The notes: generated by a model from the letters alone, not told the origin. 7,441 bases of DNA from CAZFZQ01 sp964522845 (GCA_964522845.1 CAZFZQ010000041.1:1-7441); one strand, 5' to 3'; shown: positions 1 to 4,683, numbered from the stretch's first letter. Numbers and translations: made by a program.

Positions 1-71
1 AATTGGTATACACGAGAGACTTAAAATCTCTTGTCCGTAAGGACGTGTCGGTTCGAGTCCGACTGGCGGCA
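1..71 (+). tRNA. tRNA-Leu (anticodon UAA), 5' truncated by the window edge
   Basis: The 3' three quarters of a class II tRNA are present. The window opens in the D-loop (GG at 5-6). The anticodon stem AGAGA (15-19) pairs with TCTCT (27-31) around the seven-base loop CTTAAAA, giving anticodon TAA (22-24), which reads leucine UUA. A long variable arm (GTCC 33-36 with GGAC 41-44) is the class II hallmark. The T-arm has stem GTCGG (47-51) and CCGAC (59-63) around TTCGAGT. The acceptor 3' strand is TGGCGGC (64-70), with discriminator A71. CCA is not encoded, so a CCA-adding enzyme must supply it. The acceptor 5' strand and most of the D-arm lie left of the window. Confidence 0.95.
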
Positions 72-78
72 AATTAAG

Positions 79-99
79 AACCCCGTATCGCGGGGTTTT
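79..99 (+). terminator. Rho-independent terminator after tRNA-Leu
   Basis: A perfect 5-bp stem, CCCCG (81-85) with CGGGG (91-95), closes a five-base loop, extends by AA/TT and is followed by TTTT. It lies 9 bases after the tRNA 3' end and should release the tRNA precursor. Confidence 0.8.
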
Positions 100-103
100 A
101 AAT

Positions 104-254
104 TTGCCAAAAAGAGGACTCGAACAAAAGGGTGGTAGGGAAAAAGCTTTTTCCCTACATACTGAGGAGAGTTATTCGAGAACCCGAAGGGTCTCGAAAG
201 CGCATCCGCCCAGGGCGGAGAGCAGTGAGATTCCGACCGGCGGCAAATTTAGAA
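104..254 (+). other. Non-coding structured element between tRNA-Leu and ruvB
   Basis: About 150 bases carry no convincing gene, although the frame is open into ruvB. Four things are visible. GGACTCGAAC (116-125) is the exact reverse complement of the tRNA T-arm at 51-60. A perfect 24-bp palindrome lies at 135-158. A hairpin near 174-196 pairs TCGAGAACCC with GGGTCTCGA (one bulged base), capped by GAA. A second hairpin pairs TCCGCC (205-210) with GGCGGA (214-219). The element ends in the near-copy of the tRNA 3' end. From memory, similar segments occur beside tRNA genes in other Patescibacteria; this was not checked. It could be a structured RNA or a non-autonomous mobile repeat. Confidence 0.5.
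135..158. repeat. Perfect 24-bp palindrome
   Basis: GTAGGGAAAAAG (135-146) is followed immediately by its exact reverse complement, so the centre is an AGCT (HindIII-like AAGCTT) core with no spacer. It could form a cruciform in DNA or be a binding site for a dimeric protein. As RNA it would need to open the central bases to form a loop. Confidence 0.85.
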
Positions 255-276
255 CCCCGATTTCTTCGGGGTTTTT
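254..276 (+). terminator. Rho-independent terminator of the duplicated block
   Basis: CCCCGA (255-260) pairs with TCGGGG (266-271) around TTTCT and is followed by six T (272-277). It matches the first terminator in position relative to the tRNA-like end and would end any transcript from the 104-254 element before ruvB. Confidence 0.8.
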
Positions 277-280
277 TAGT

Positions 281-309
281 TTGACCAAAAGCACCCTTCG
301 CGATAAGCT
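281..309 (+). promoter_or_regulatory. Candidate ruvB promoter
   Basis: TTGACC (281-286, five of six bases of the -35 consensus) is followed after 17 bp by TAAGCT (304-309), a poor -10 match. The predicted transcript start is close to 316, only about 7 bases before the ruvB ATG, so the message would be almost leaderless. That would fit the lack of a Shine-Dalgarno site. The -10 is weak, so this remains tentative. Confidence 0.35.
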
Positions 310-322
310 AAAAATAGACAAT

Positions 323-1327
323 ATGATAGAAAATAACGAAAAAATAACCGCTCCCGAGCTGCAAAACGACGAAACATCGTTTGATTTGTCGCTCCGGCCA
401 AAAAAATTGGCTGATTTTATCGGCCAAGAAAAAACCAAAGAACATTTATCCATTTTTTTGGAAGCGGCCAAACGGCGCAACGAACCGCCGGAGCATGTCC
501 TTTTTTACGGCAATCCAGGGCTTGGTAAAACCACTCTGGCGCACATTGTGGCCAACGAAATCGGCAGCGGCATCCGTATTGCCTCCGGTCCGACCTTGGA
601 GCGCGTGGGCGACCTGGCGGCCATTCTTACTAATATTGAACCCGGCGGGGTGCTTTTTATCGACGAAATCCACCGCCTTAACAAAACCATCGAAGAAGTT
701 TTATATTCCGCCATGGAAGAATACGCCCTGGACATCATCATCGGCAAAGGGCCGTCGGCAAAAACCCTGCGCCTGGATCTGCCGAAATTCACTATGATCG
801 GCGCCACCACCCGGCTGTCACTTTTATCCGCGCCGCTCCGCGACCGTTTCGGCATGACTTATCATTTAAAATTTTATGAAAAACCGGACATCAAAAAAAT
901 CGTGAACCGCAGCGCCCAACTATTAAATGTCGCGTTGGATGATACCGCCGCCGATGCCCTGGCAGAACGGAGCCGCTTTACCCCGCGCGTGGCCAACCGC
1001 CTGCTAAAACGCGTGCGCGATTTTGCGGAAGTAAAAAACGACGGCCATATTACGCCCGAAGTGACGGACGCGGCTTTTGACCATCTGGAAATTGATTGCC
1101 TGGGGCTGGACAATGTTGACCGTGAAATTTTAAAAACCATTATTTATAAATTCAACGGCGGACCGGTGGGCGTGGAAACTTTAGCCGCCTCCACGCGCGA
1201 AGAGGTGGCAACTATTGAAGAAGTGCACGAACCGTATCTTTTGCAATTGGGTCTCTTGAACCGCACTCCCCGCGGCCGCTTGGCCACCGAAGCCGCGTAC
1301 AAACATCTGAAAATAGGATTAATATAA
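323..1327 (+). CDS. ruvB: Holliday junction branch migration ATPase RuvB
   Basis: A 334-residue AAA+ motor that, with RuvA, drives branch migration of Holliday junctions in recombination and stalled-fork repair. The N-terminal RuvB signature (LRPKKLADFIGQ, from about residue 24) is present. Next come Walker A GNPGLGKT (63-70), Walker B LFIDEIH (111-117), sensor 1 GATTR (160-164), the PLRDRFG arginine-finger region (171-177) and the sensor 2 segment PRVANRLLKRVRD (221-233). The C-terminal winged helix (about 260-334) has GGPVGVETLAAS. The frame stays open upstream to 104, but that extension would read through the second terminator and the tRNA-like repeat. The ATG at 323 gives the normal family length. 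No Shine-Dalgarno sequence is seen. No ruvA or ruvC is in the window. The gene converges with the minus-strand PH-domain gene across a 24-bp AT-rich gap with no clear terminator. Confidence 0.97.
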   Translation: MIENNEKITAPELQNDETSFDLSLRPKKLADFIGQEKTKEHLSIFLEAAKRRNEPPEHVLFYGNPGLGKTTLAHIVANEIGSGIRIASGPTLERVGDLAAILTNIEPGGVLFIDEIHRLNKTIEEVLYSAMEEYALDIIIGKGPSAKTLRLDLPKFTMIGATTRLSLLSAPLRDRFGMTYHLKFYEKPDIKKIVNRSAQLLNVALDDTAADALAERSRFTPRVANRLLKRVRDFAEVKNDGHITPEVTDAAFDHLEIDCLGLDNVDREILKTIIYKFNGGPVGVETLAASTREEVATIEEVHEPYLLQLGLLNRTPRGRLATEAAYKHLKIGLI

Positions 1328-1351
1328 TTTTACACATAATGCGCGATTTAT

Positions 1352-1909
1352 TTAATTATTATTTAATTGATTGTGATATTTTCTATCCTCCTCAGCCATA
1401 TCCATAATCATCTTGCGCGTCTCGTGGGGTTCTGGAATTTGTTTTAATTCAAACCGCTTGACCTCGCCCGCGGTTTGAATATGAATATTTCCATAGCCGA
1501 AAAGCGAAGGCAAGATGCCGTGCACCTCCGAAGTGGAATCCTGAATTTTGTATAAATCCAATTCGGAAATCGTCCGGCTGAAAGTCCCCTCCTGCTCAAT
1601 ATTCAAAAGCCGGTCATTGGTCACCACCCAGAAATCCAAATAATAGTCCAAAAAAGCGCCAAACAAAAACAGCCAAGAAGAAAGATAATAAATTGAGGCG
1701 CCCAAGAAAAAAACCGGCCGCCAAATATAATTATCCAAAATCAAAGCCGCGTAATTTTGAAAAAAATAATACAAAATCACGGGCGCCAAAAATAAAATCG
1801 TATAAAAAGCCATTGACCCGACAAAAATAATCCTGTCGCGCCGCACGACCTTCACAATTTTTTCGTAGTCCTTTTGCTTGATTAAATTTTTGATGCGAAT
1901 CGGGGACAT
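1352..1909 (-). CDS. Membrane-anchored bacterial PH-domain protein
   Basis: A 185-residue protein with two predicted membrane helices (about 27-50 and 65-90), then a cytoplasmic domain (about 91-175) that looks like the bacterial PH fold (DUF304/bPH2, YdbT-like). The signature is FWVVTNDRLLNIEQEG followed by a run of beta strands and the FGYGNIHIQTAG hairpin. The molecular role of this family is unknown; small copies tethered to the membrane are common in Patescibacteria. The ATG at 1909 has a fair Shine-Dalgarno (AAGGA about 9 bases upstream), unusual for this window, and lies 3 bases after the stop of the gene before it, so the two are probably translated together. It is the last gene of the minus-strand set, and no terminator hairpin is seen after it. 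Confidence 0.85.
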   Translation of the reverse strand: MSPIRIKNLIKQKDYEKIVKVVRRDRIIFVGSMAFYTILFLAPVILYYFFQNYAALILDNYIWRPVFFLGASIYYLSSWLFLFGAFLDYYLDFWVVTNDRLLNIEQEGTFSRTISELDLYKIQDSTSEVHGILPSLFGYGNIHIQTAGEVKRFELKQIPEPHETRKMIMDMAEEDRKYHNQLNNN

Positions 1910-1912
1910 AAA

Positions 1913-2158
1913 TTAAAATCCTTTTTTAAAAATATTCATTTCCACCAATTCTTTCCAATTGATGGGCGAAAGATATTGATATGATAAAAAAACAATGACC
2001 GCCAGGCCGGCGATAAAAATAAAAGTCGCGGCAAAAGAAACAACATCCTCGGCGCGGTACCGCGCCAGATTCCTCAAACTGATAAAACCCAAAAATCCAA
2101 CTATCACCGCGATAATCGCGTAAGGAATCAAAAACAATGAAATCGGGAAAGAAACCAT
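1913..2158 (-). CDS. Small two-pass membrane protein, function unknown
   Basis: An 81-residue hydrophobic protein with two predicted membrane helices (about residues 4-25 and 41-60) joined by a short basic and acidic loop (RNLARYRAED). It ends in a short polar tail. I do not recognise the family. The ATG at 2158 is chosen; a TTG at 2170 would add four residues and overlap the upstream gene by 8 bases. Neither start has a clear Shine-Dalgarno site. It sits 4 bases after the AbiEii-like gene and 3 bases before the PH-domain gene. A protein complex with the PH-domain partner is a reasonable guess from spacing only. Confidence 0.75.
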   Translation of the reverse strand: MVSFPISLFLIPYAIIAVIVGFLGFISLRNLARYRAEDVVSFAATFIFIAGLAVIVFLSYQYLSPINWKELVEMNIFKKGF

Positions 2159-2162
2159 AAAG

Positions 2163-2517
2163 TCAGGCAACGCTAATCTTTTTTAACTCTCTTGTAATTA
2201 TACTGTCTTCTATCTCAAATCCTTTCATAAAAATTACTTTTTCAGAATAATCAANNNNNNNNNNNNNNNNNNNNNNNNNNNNNNNNNNNNNNNNNNNNNN
2301 NNNNNNNNNNNNNNNNNNNNNNNNNNNNNNNNNNNNNNNNNNNNNNNNNNNNNNAATAATCAAACATTTTCAAAGAAAATAAATCAAAGTCAATGGATTG
2401 CCTGTGCCCGATGTAAAGAGCAATCGCGGTTCCGCCAACCAACCCGAAGTCCTTTGAAAATGTTTTTATTACCGGCAAAAGCCCGGTTTGTTTTGCTGTT
2501 AAAATCTCTTTATGCAT
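2163..2517 (-). CDS. AbiEii-like nucleotidyltransferase toxin, interrupted by an assembly gap
   Basis: Both ends of one gene are present, with gap 1 (2255-2354) in the middle. The N-terminal 54 residues (from ATG 2517) carry the nucleotidyltransferase motif of the AbiEii/AbiGii family: GG at 28-29 in LVGGTAIALYIGHR, then D43 and D45 in SIDFDLFS, expected to bind metal and nucleotide. The C-terminal 29 residues (DYSEKVIFMKGFEIED and on, stop at 2163) resemble the family's usual tail. The family is normally about 200 residues, so roughly 100 or more are hidden and the true gap probably exceeds 100 bp. The two flanks are in different frames if N=100 is taken literally. The family acts as a toxin in type IV toxin-antitoxin and phage-abortive systems. 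The start overlaps the upstream gene by 8 bases (ATGCATAA), indicating coupled translation. Confidence 0.8.
2255..2354. other. Assembly gap 1 (100 N)
   Basis: Exactly 100 N, the usual placeholder for an unknown scaffold gap. The 9-base word AATAATCAA touches the gap on both sides (2246-2254 and 2355-2363). Confidence 0.98.
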
Positions 2518-2764
2518 ATTTTTTAAAATAAAGCTTAAAATAATTTTTTATATCCGGCCTATAATTATTTCTTCGCTGTTTGGATTTTTTTTTGAAAATC
2601 AGAGCTGTTTTTTTTATGCCAAGTATTCTAATCATTCCTTGGACATCAACCCAATTTCCATAATTTAATACGGCCTCTACAATCGCTTCTTCGGAAAGCA
2701 ATTTATAATTGGAAGAGGACCAAATTAAGTAAGGTCTTTTTTTGATAAAATTATGTATAGTCAT
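2510..2764 (-). CDS. Probable antitoxin-like partner of the AbiEii-like protein
   Basis: An 84-residue soluble, basic protein. The central part (LLSEEAIVEAVLNYGNWVDV, then GIKKTALIFKKKSK) resembles small proteins of the DUF6922 type, which often sit directly before AbiEii-like nucleotidyltransferases; this is by pattern, not search. The C-terminal segment NYRPDIKNYFKLYFKKYA is rich in aromatic residues and lysine. The stop overlaps the start of the nucleotidyltransferase by 8 bases, the tight order typical of antitoxin first, toxin second. It is much shorter than the classical winged-helix AbiEi antitoxin, so it would be a different antitoxin type. ATG at 2764 is the only good start; no Shine-Dalgarno site is seen. 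Confidence 0.7.
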   Translation of the reverse strand: MTIHNFIKKRPYLIWSSSNYKLLSEEAIVEAVLNYGNWVDVQGMIRILGIKKTALIFKKKSKQRRNNYRPDIKNYFKLYFKKYA

Positions 2765-2794
2765 AAAAAATTATTTAATACACCCAGCTCACCT

Positions 2795-3106
2795 CTATAC
2801 CATTATAATAGTACTTGAGTATTTTTGCATAATCCCAGAGGTCGGTTTTGGCGTGGAAGTGATAAAAACCTGCGCTTTGTAGTCAGTTTTACTATAGGAA
2901 GCGAAACTCCCTATAGTTTTTACAGTGGCGGCTCGCGCCAAATTCGGCACTAAATTTAGAATAAAAGCTATTAAAAAAATAATAAAAAAAGACACAACAA
3001 TGCCGAGCAAGGTGCCTTTGAAGGTAGCCGCCTCCTTTTTCTGTTTCCACATTCTAAAAACCATATCGCTACCTATTAGTGGATAGTTTTTCTCACGAAA
3101 AGACAT
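2795..3106 (-). CDS. One-pass membrane protein, unknown, possibly frameshifted at its C-terminus
   Basis: A 103-residue protein with a charged N-terminus (MSFREKNYPL, then WKQKKE) and one strong membrane helix (about 32-53), then ARAA at 58-61, which could also be a signal-peptidase-like site. I do not recognise it. After residue 81 the frame may be wrong: the -1 frame through the T-run encodes YHFHAKTDLWDYAKILKYYY and continues to a stop at 2775, 10 bases before the next ATG. It looks more protein-like than the current tail and would leave a tighter operon gap. An inverted repeat (CTATAGGAAG 2892-2901 with CTCCCTATAG 2907-2916, one wobble) lies inside the coding sequence. It is the first gene after the consensus promoter. 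Confidence 0.55.
   Translation of the reverse strand: MSFREKNYPLIGSDMVFRMWKQKKEAATFKGTLLGIVVSFFIIFLIAFILNLVPNLARAATVKTIGSFASYSKTDYKAQVFITSTPKPTSGIMQKYSSTIIMV
2892..2916. repeat. Inverted repeat within the first operon gene
   Basis: CTATAGGAAG and CTCCCTATAG face each other across a 5-base CGAAA, giving a 10-bp stem with one G-U pair. There is no T-run positioned for termination on either strand. It may be a small inserted palindrome or a regulatory RNA hairpin. Confidence 0.5.
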
Positions 3107-3127
3107 TTTATTTTGATTTTTGGCTTG

Positions 3128-3153
3128 CCCCGCATAGCTTTATGCGACGTGGG
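3128..3153 (-). other. Leader hairpin in the operon 5' UTR
   Basis: CGCATA (3131-3136) and TATGCG (3141-3146) form a perfect 6-bp stem with a four-base loop. Outside it, CCC and GGG can pair across a four-base bulge. It lies in the approximately 75-base leader between the predicted transcript start and the ATG at 3106. No T-run follows on the transcribed strand, so it is not an obvious attenuator. It may be a protein-binding or stabilising hairpin, or a repeat remnant. Confidence 0.5.
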
Positions 3154-3187
3154 GGAAAATGGATGATTTTTTCCACTTTCTAACAGT

Positions 3188-3216
3188 ATTATATCATTTT
3201 TTGAAGAGCTTGTCAA
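3188..3216 (-). promoter_or_regulatory. Consensus sigma70-type promoter of the minus-strand operon
   Basis: Read on the minus strand, TTGACA (3216-3211), a 17-bp spacer and TATAAT (3193-3188) match the housekeeping consensus at all 12 positions. The predicted start is near 3181. It should drive the 3106 gene and, by spacing, all genes down to 1352. It is the strongest promoter in the window. Confidence 0.88.
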
Positions 3217-3234
3217 ATTTGTACTATGTCCAAA

Positions 3235-3949
3235 TTAGCATAATAACCAATATTGCGTTAATAATTCTTCACGAGCATTCCCTGCATTTCCATGTCCCAA
3301 CAACCCTAAATATGATTGCATAGTTTCTTCCGCAGGATGCTCACTGACTTTTTGGAACATTCTTTTTGCCGTCACCTTCCTCAAGATCCTATGGTCGCCA
3401 AAATCAATCCATCCCAAAAAATCAACTCCGGAAGCAGTGGTCTTTATAAATACTTTATCCGGATGCAAAGATAATTTTAACCGGTTCTCTAAAAAATCTC
3501 CTATTACCAGAACAAGCAATCCTAAATAATTTCTTTCCTCTGAAAGAAAAATAAAATCGTCTGCATATCTGACATACTGTTTCACCCGCAATCGATGTTT
3601 TACCCATTGATCAAATTCGTTCATATAAACATTGGCAAAAAGCTGGGGCGTCAAATTGCCCAAAGGAAGCCCAGCCCTGCTGTCATTGCGCTTGTCCCGC
3701 GAAGCTTCAGCGGAGTGGGGAGGAGGCGTATGCGCCGACGTGGCAATCTCTCTCTTTTTTGTCATTCCCGCGAAGGCGGGAAAAACGGTTAATTGCTTTA
3801 TGCGTTCCTTTGCCTAAACGGCAAGAAAAAGAATCACTGATAAACTTTCTATCAAAAAACGGATACAAAATGCTATAAACCGCATGGTGCAAAAGCCGGT
3901 CGCGGACGGACGCTTTATGAATATGCCGTCGCTTGGGATCGTTCACATA
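3235..3949 (-). pseudogene. Broken DGR-type reverse transcriptase
   Basis: Two homologous blocks of one RT survive in different frames. The N-terminal block (3949-3782) has VNDPKRRHIHKASVRDRLLHHA and SDSFSCRLGKGTHKAINRF, matching the region before the catalytic core in DGR RTs such as Bordetella phage Brt. The C-terminal block (about 3680-3235) has motif B GLPLGNLTPQLFANVY, the catalytic YADD box in RYADDFIFLS, the VDFLGW motif and a thumb-like SYLGLLGHGN. The G-x-LTxQ form of motif B is typical of DGR RTs, not retrons; here S is replaced by P. About 100 residues between the blocks are missing, including motif A with its catalytic aspartate, and 3681-3782 holds palindromic repeat sequence. 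The first 60-70 residues are also gone: the block begins inside the T-tract of the upstream terminator. It should be inactive. Confidence 0.88.
3681..3782. repeat. Compound palindromic repeat inside the RT pseudogene
   Basis: Two REP-like units lie side by side. 3681-3750 starts with TGTCATTGCG and ends with CCGACGTGGCAATCTC, the two ends of the repeat also found at 6464-6498 and 4684-4716. Its middle is longer and contains GGCG-TATG-CGCC and GAAGCTTC. 3761-3782 is GTCATTCCCGCGAAGGCGGG and two A, with stem CCCGC/GCGGG around GAAG. Both units begin with GTCATT. They occupy the place of the lost RT catalytic core and cause the frame change. Confidence 0.8.
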
Positions 3950-3992
3950 AAAAAATAAAAAAAGACCCGTGCGCGGAAAACCGCACACGGGT
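3945..3992 (-). terminator. Strong Rho-independent terminator after the GC-rich gene
   Basis: On the minus strand, ACCCGTGTGCGG (3992-3981) pairs with CCGCGCACGGGT (3976-3965), 12 bp with one G-U, around TTTT. A T-rich tail follows (seven T, A, six T). It ends the transcript of the gene at 4049 and lies directly at the truncated 5' edge of the RT remnant, so the RT remnant is probably not transcribed from that side. Confidence 0.92.
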
Positions 3993-4025
3993 AAAATACG
4001 GGAGAGCCAAGGGACCAAGAAACCC

Positions 4026-4041
4026 AGCGCCGTTTAGCGCC
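4026..4041. repeat. Short hairpin/direct repeat just after the GC-rich gene
   Basis: AGCGCC occurs twice (4026-4031 and 4036-4041) with GTTT between, and GCGC/GCGC can form a 4-bp stem. It lies 7 bases after the stop codon. In known DGRs a hairpin can follow the variable region and help retrohoming; that role here is only a guess. Confidence 0.4.
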
Positions 4042-4048
4042 AAGATTC

Positions 4049-4501
4049 CTATGAACCGAGCTCCACCCCCACGGCGAAGACGCCGATGATCGGGTACCTG
4101 CCGACATGCCAACGCCAGTCGCCGCAGTCCAAGCCAAACTCGTCGAAGCAGCCGAGATCGAGCCGACGGCCGTCCGAGCGGCAGATGTCCGTGCGGATCC
4201 AGTAGCGGTCCAGCGGAACTCGCTCGCCCGTCGCCTTGTAATGGGCAAAAATGAGACCGGCGAGGAGAGCGGTGCTTCCGAAGGACACGAGGTGCGTCTT
4301 CGGCAGACCAAACTCTCGACGCAGATCGGCGAGAAGCGCCATCTGCTCCGATGCGGTCTTGCTCGTGGACTCAGGCACGAGGCGCGGGACCCAGAAGACG
4401 ATCGCATCCTTGGTGGGCTCATCCGTGAAGTTCCAGTCCTGAAGATACAGGAACTGCTGGTAGCATGGCCCGGCATTGGGCGCGTGCTTCTTCAAGGTGA
4501 A
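4049..4501 (-). CDS. Unknown GC-rich protein, 5' end lost in gap; possible DGR target
   Basis: At least 150 residues, open into gap 2 and ending at TAG 4051-4049. The N-terminal part is ordinary and mixed (IVFWVPRLVPES, LADLRREFGLPKTH). A core follows with SFGSTALLAGLIFAHYKATG and ERVPLDRYWIRTD. The last 40 residues (RRLDLGCFDEFGLDCGDWRW, then HVGRYPIIGVFAVGVELGS) are rich in Trp, Cys, Asp, Gly and Arg on a regular scaffold, mostly with codons ending in C or T. From memory, Patescibacteria encode many paralogues with this scaffold and differing residues in the tail; none has a known function to my knowledge. GC is about 60-70 percent (42 of 60 at 4141-4200), far above its neighbours (21 of 60 at 3481-3540). 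Order and strand, target then RT, match DGR loci. The DGR-target role is inference. Confidence 0.75.
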   Translation of the reverse strand, partial: FTLKKHAPNAGPCYQQFLYLQDWNFTDEPTKDAIVFWVPRLVPESTSKTASEQMALLADLRREFGLPKTHLVSFGSTALLAGLIFAHYKATGERVPLDRYWIRTDICRSDGRRLDLGCFDEFGLDCGDWRWHVGRYPIIGVFAVGVELGS

Positions 4502-4601
4502 NNNNNNNNNNNNNNNNNNNNNNNNNNNNNNNNNNNNNNNNNNNNNNNNNNNNNNNNNNNNNNNNNNNNNNNNNNNNNNNNNNNNNNNNNNNNNNNNNNN
4601 N
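4502..4601. other. Assembly gap 2 (100 N)
   Basis: Exactly 100 N, a placeholder. It hides the start and probable -10 region of the gene ending at 4049. Apparent reading frames across it, such as one starting with TTG at 4612, are artefacts. Confidence 0.98.
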
Positions 4602-4606
4602 GGTTT

Positions 4607-4612
4607 TGTCAA
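4607..4612 (-). promoter_or_regulatory. Possible -35 box for the GC-rich gene
   Basis: TTGACA on the minus strand lies 5 bases from the edge of gap 2. A -10 box 17 bp away would fall inside the gap, so this is only half a promoter and cannot be confirmed. Confidence 0.35.
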
Positions 4613-4683
4613 GAGCTATTTGCTATGATTTAGCTAAAATTAGCGAAAAAACCATAAAAAATCCCTCCCATCTCCCTTTGGAC

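Larger units (their letters stand above)
58..292 (+). repeat. Tandem partial duplication of the tRNA 3' end, terminator and flank (174-bp offset)
   Basis: Bases 58-85 (tRNA T-stem 3' strand, acceptor 3' strand, spacer and first half of the terminator stem) recur at 232-259 with two mismatches in 28 (64/238 and 76/250). The resemblance continues loosely past both terminators: AATTTGCCAAAAAG near 101-114 against AGTTTGACCAAAAG near 279-291. The second copy has no anticodon arm or D-arm, so it is not a tRNA gene. The arrangement is what a small element inserted at a tRNA 3' end would leave (duplicated att-like ends), or a partial tandem duplication. Confidence 0.75.

Noticed and set aside
160..222. 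Hammerhead ribozyme-like core (CTGAGGA ... CGAAA) in the tRNA-linked element
   Set aside because: The CUGANGA and GAAA words and a GAG/CTC stem can be drawn, but stem I does not abut the core (ATA intervenes), and no convincing stem III with a cleavage triplet was found.
200..245. A second tRNA gene ending at 245
   Set aside because: Only the 3' end resembles a tRNA; the T-stem 5' strand, anticodon arm and matching acceptor 5' strand are absent.
104..322. An in-frame N-terminal extension of RuvB starting at 104 (407 residues)
   Set aside because: It would translate the palindrome, the tRNA-like repeat and a terminator; the ATG at 323 gives the normal 334-residue RuvB beginning just before the conserved domain.
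3707..4018. A separate gene starting at 4018 on the minus strand
   Set aside because: Its first third translates the terminator hairpin and T-tract; the rest is the RT N-terminal block and a repeat, so it belongs to the RT pseudogene.
4106..4501. Plus-strand reading frame opposite the GC-rich gene
   Set aside because: High GC lowers stop frequency on both strands; the minus frame has coherent protein character, a terminator after it and a recognisable scaffold, while the plus frame is low-complexity Arg/Ala-rich.
4602..4612. A TTG start at 4612 for the GC-rich gene
   Set aside because: It depends on the arbitrary 100-N length for its frame; the same bases read better as a -35 box.
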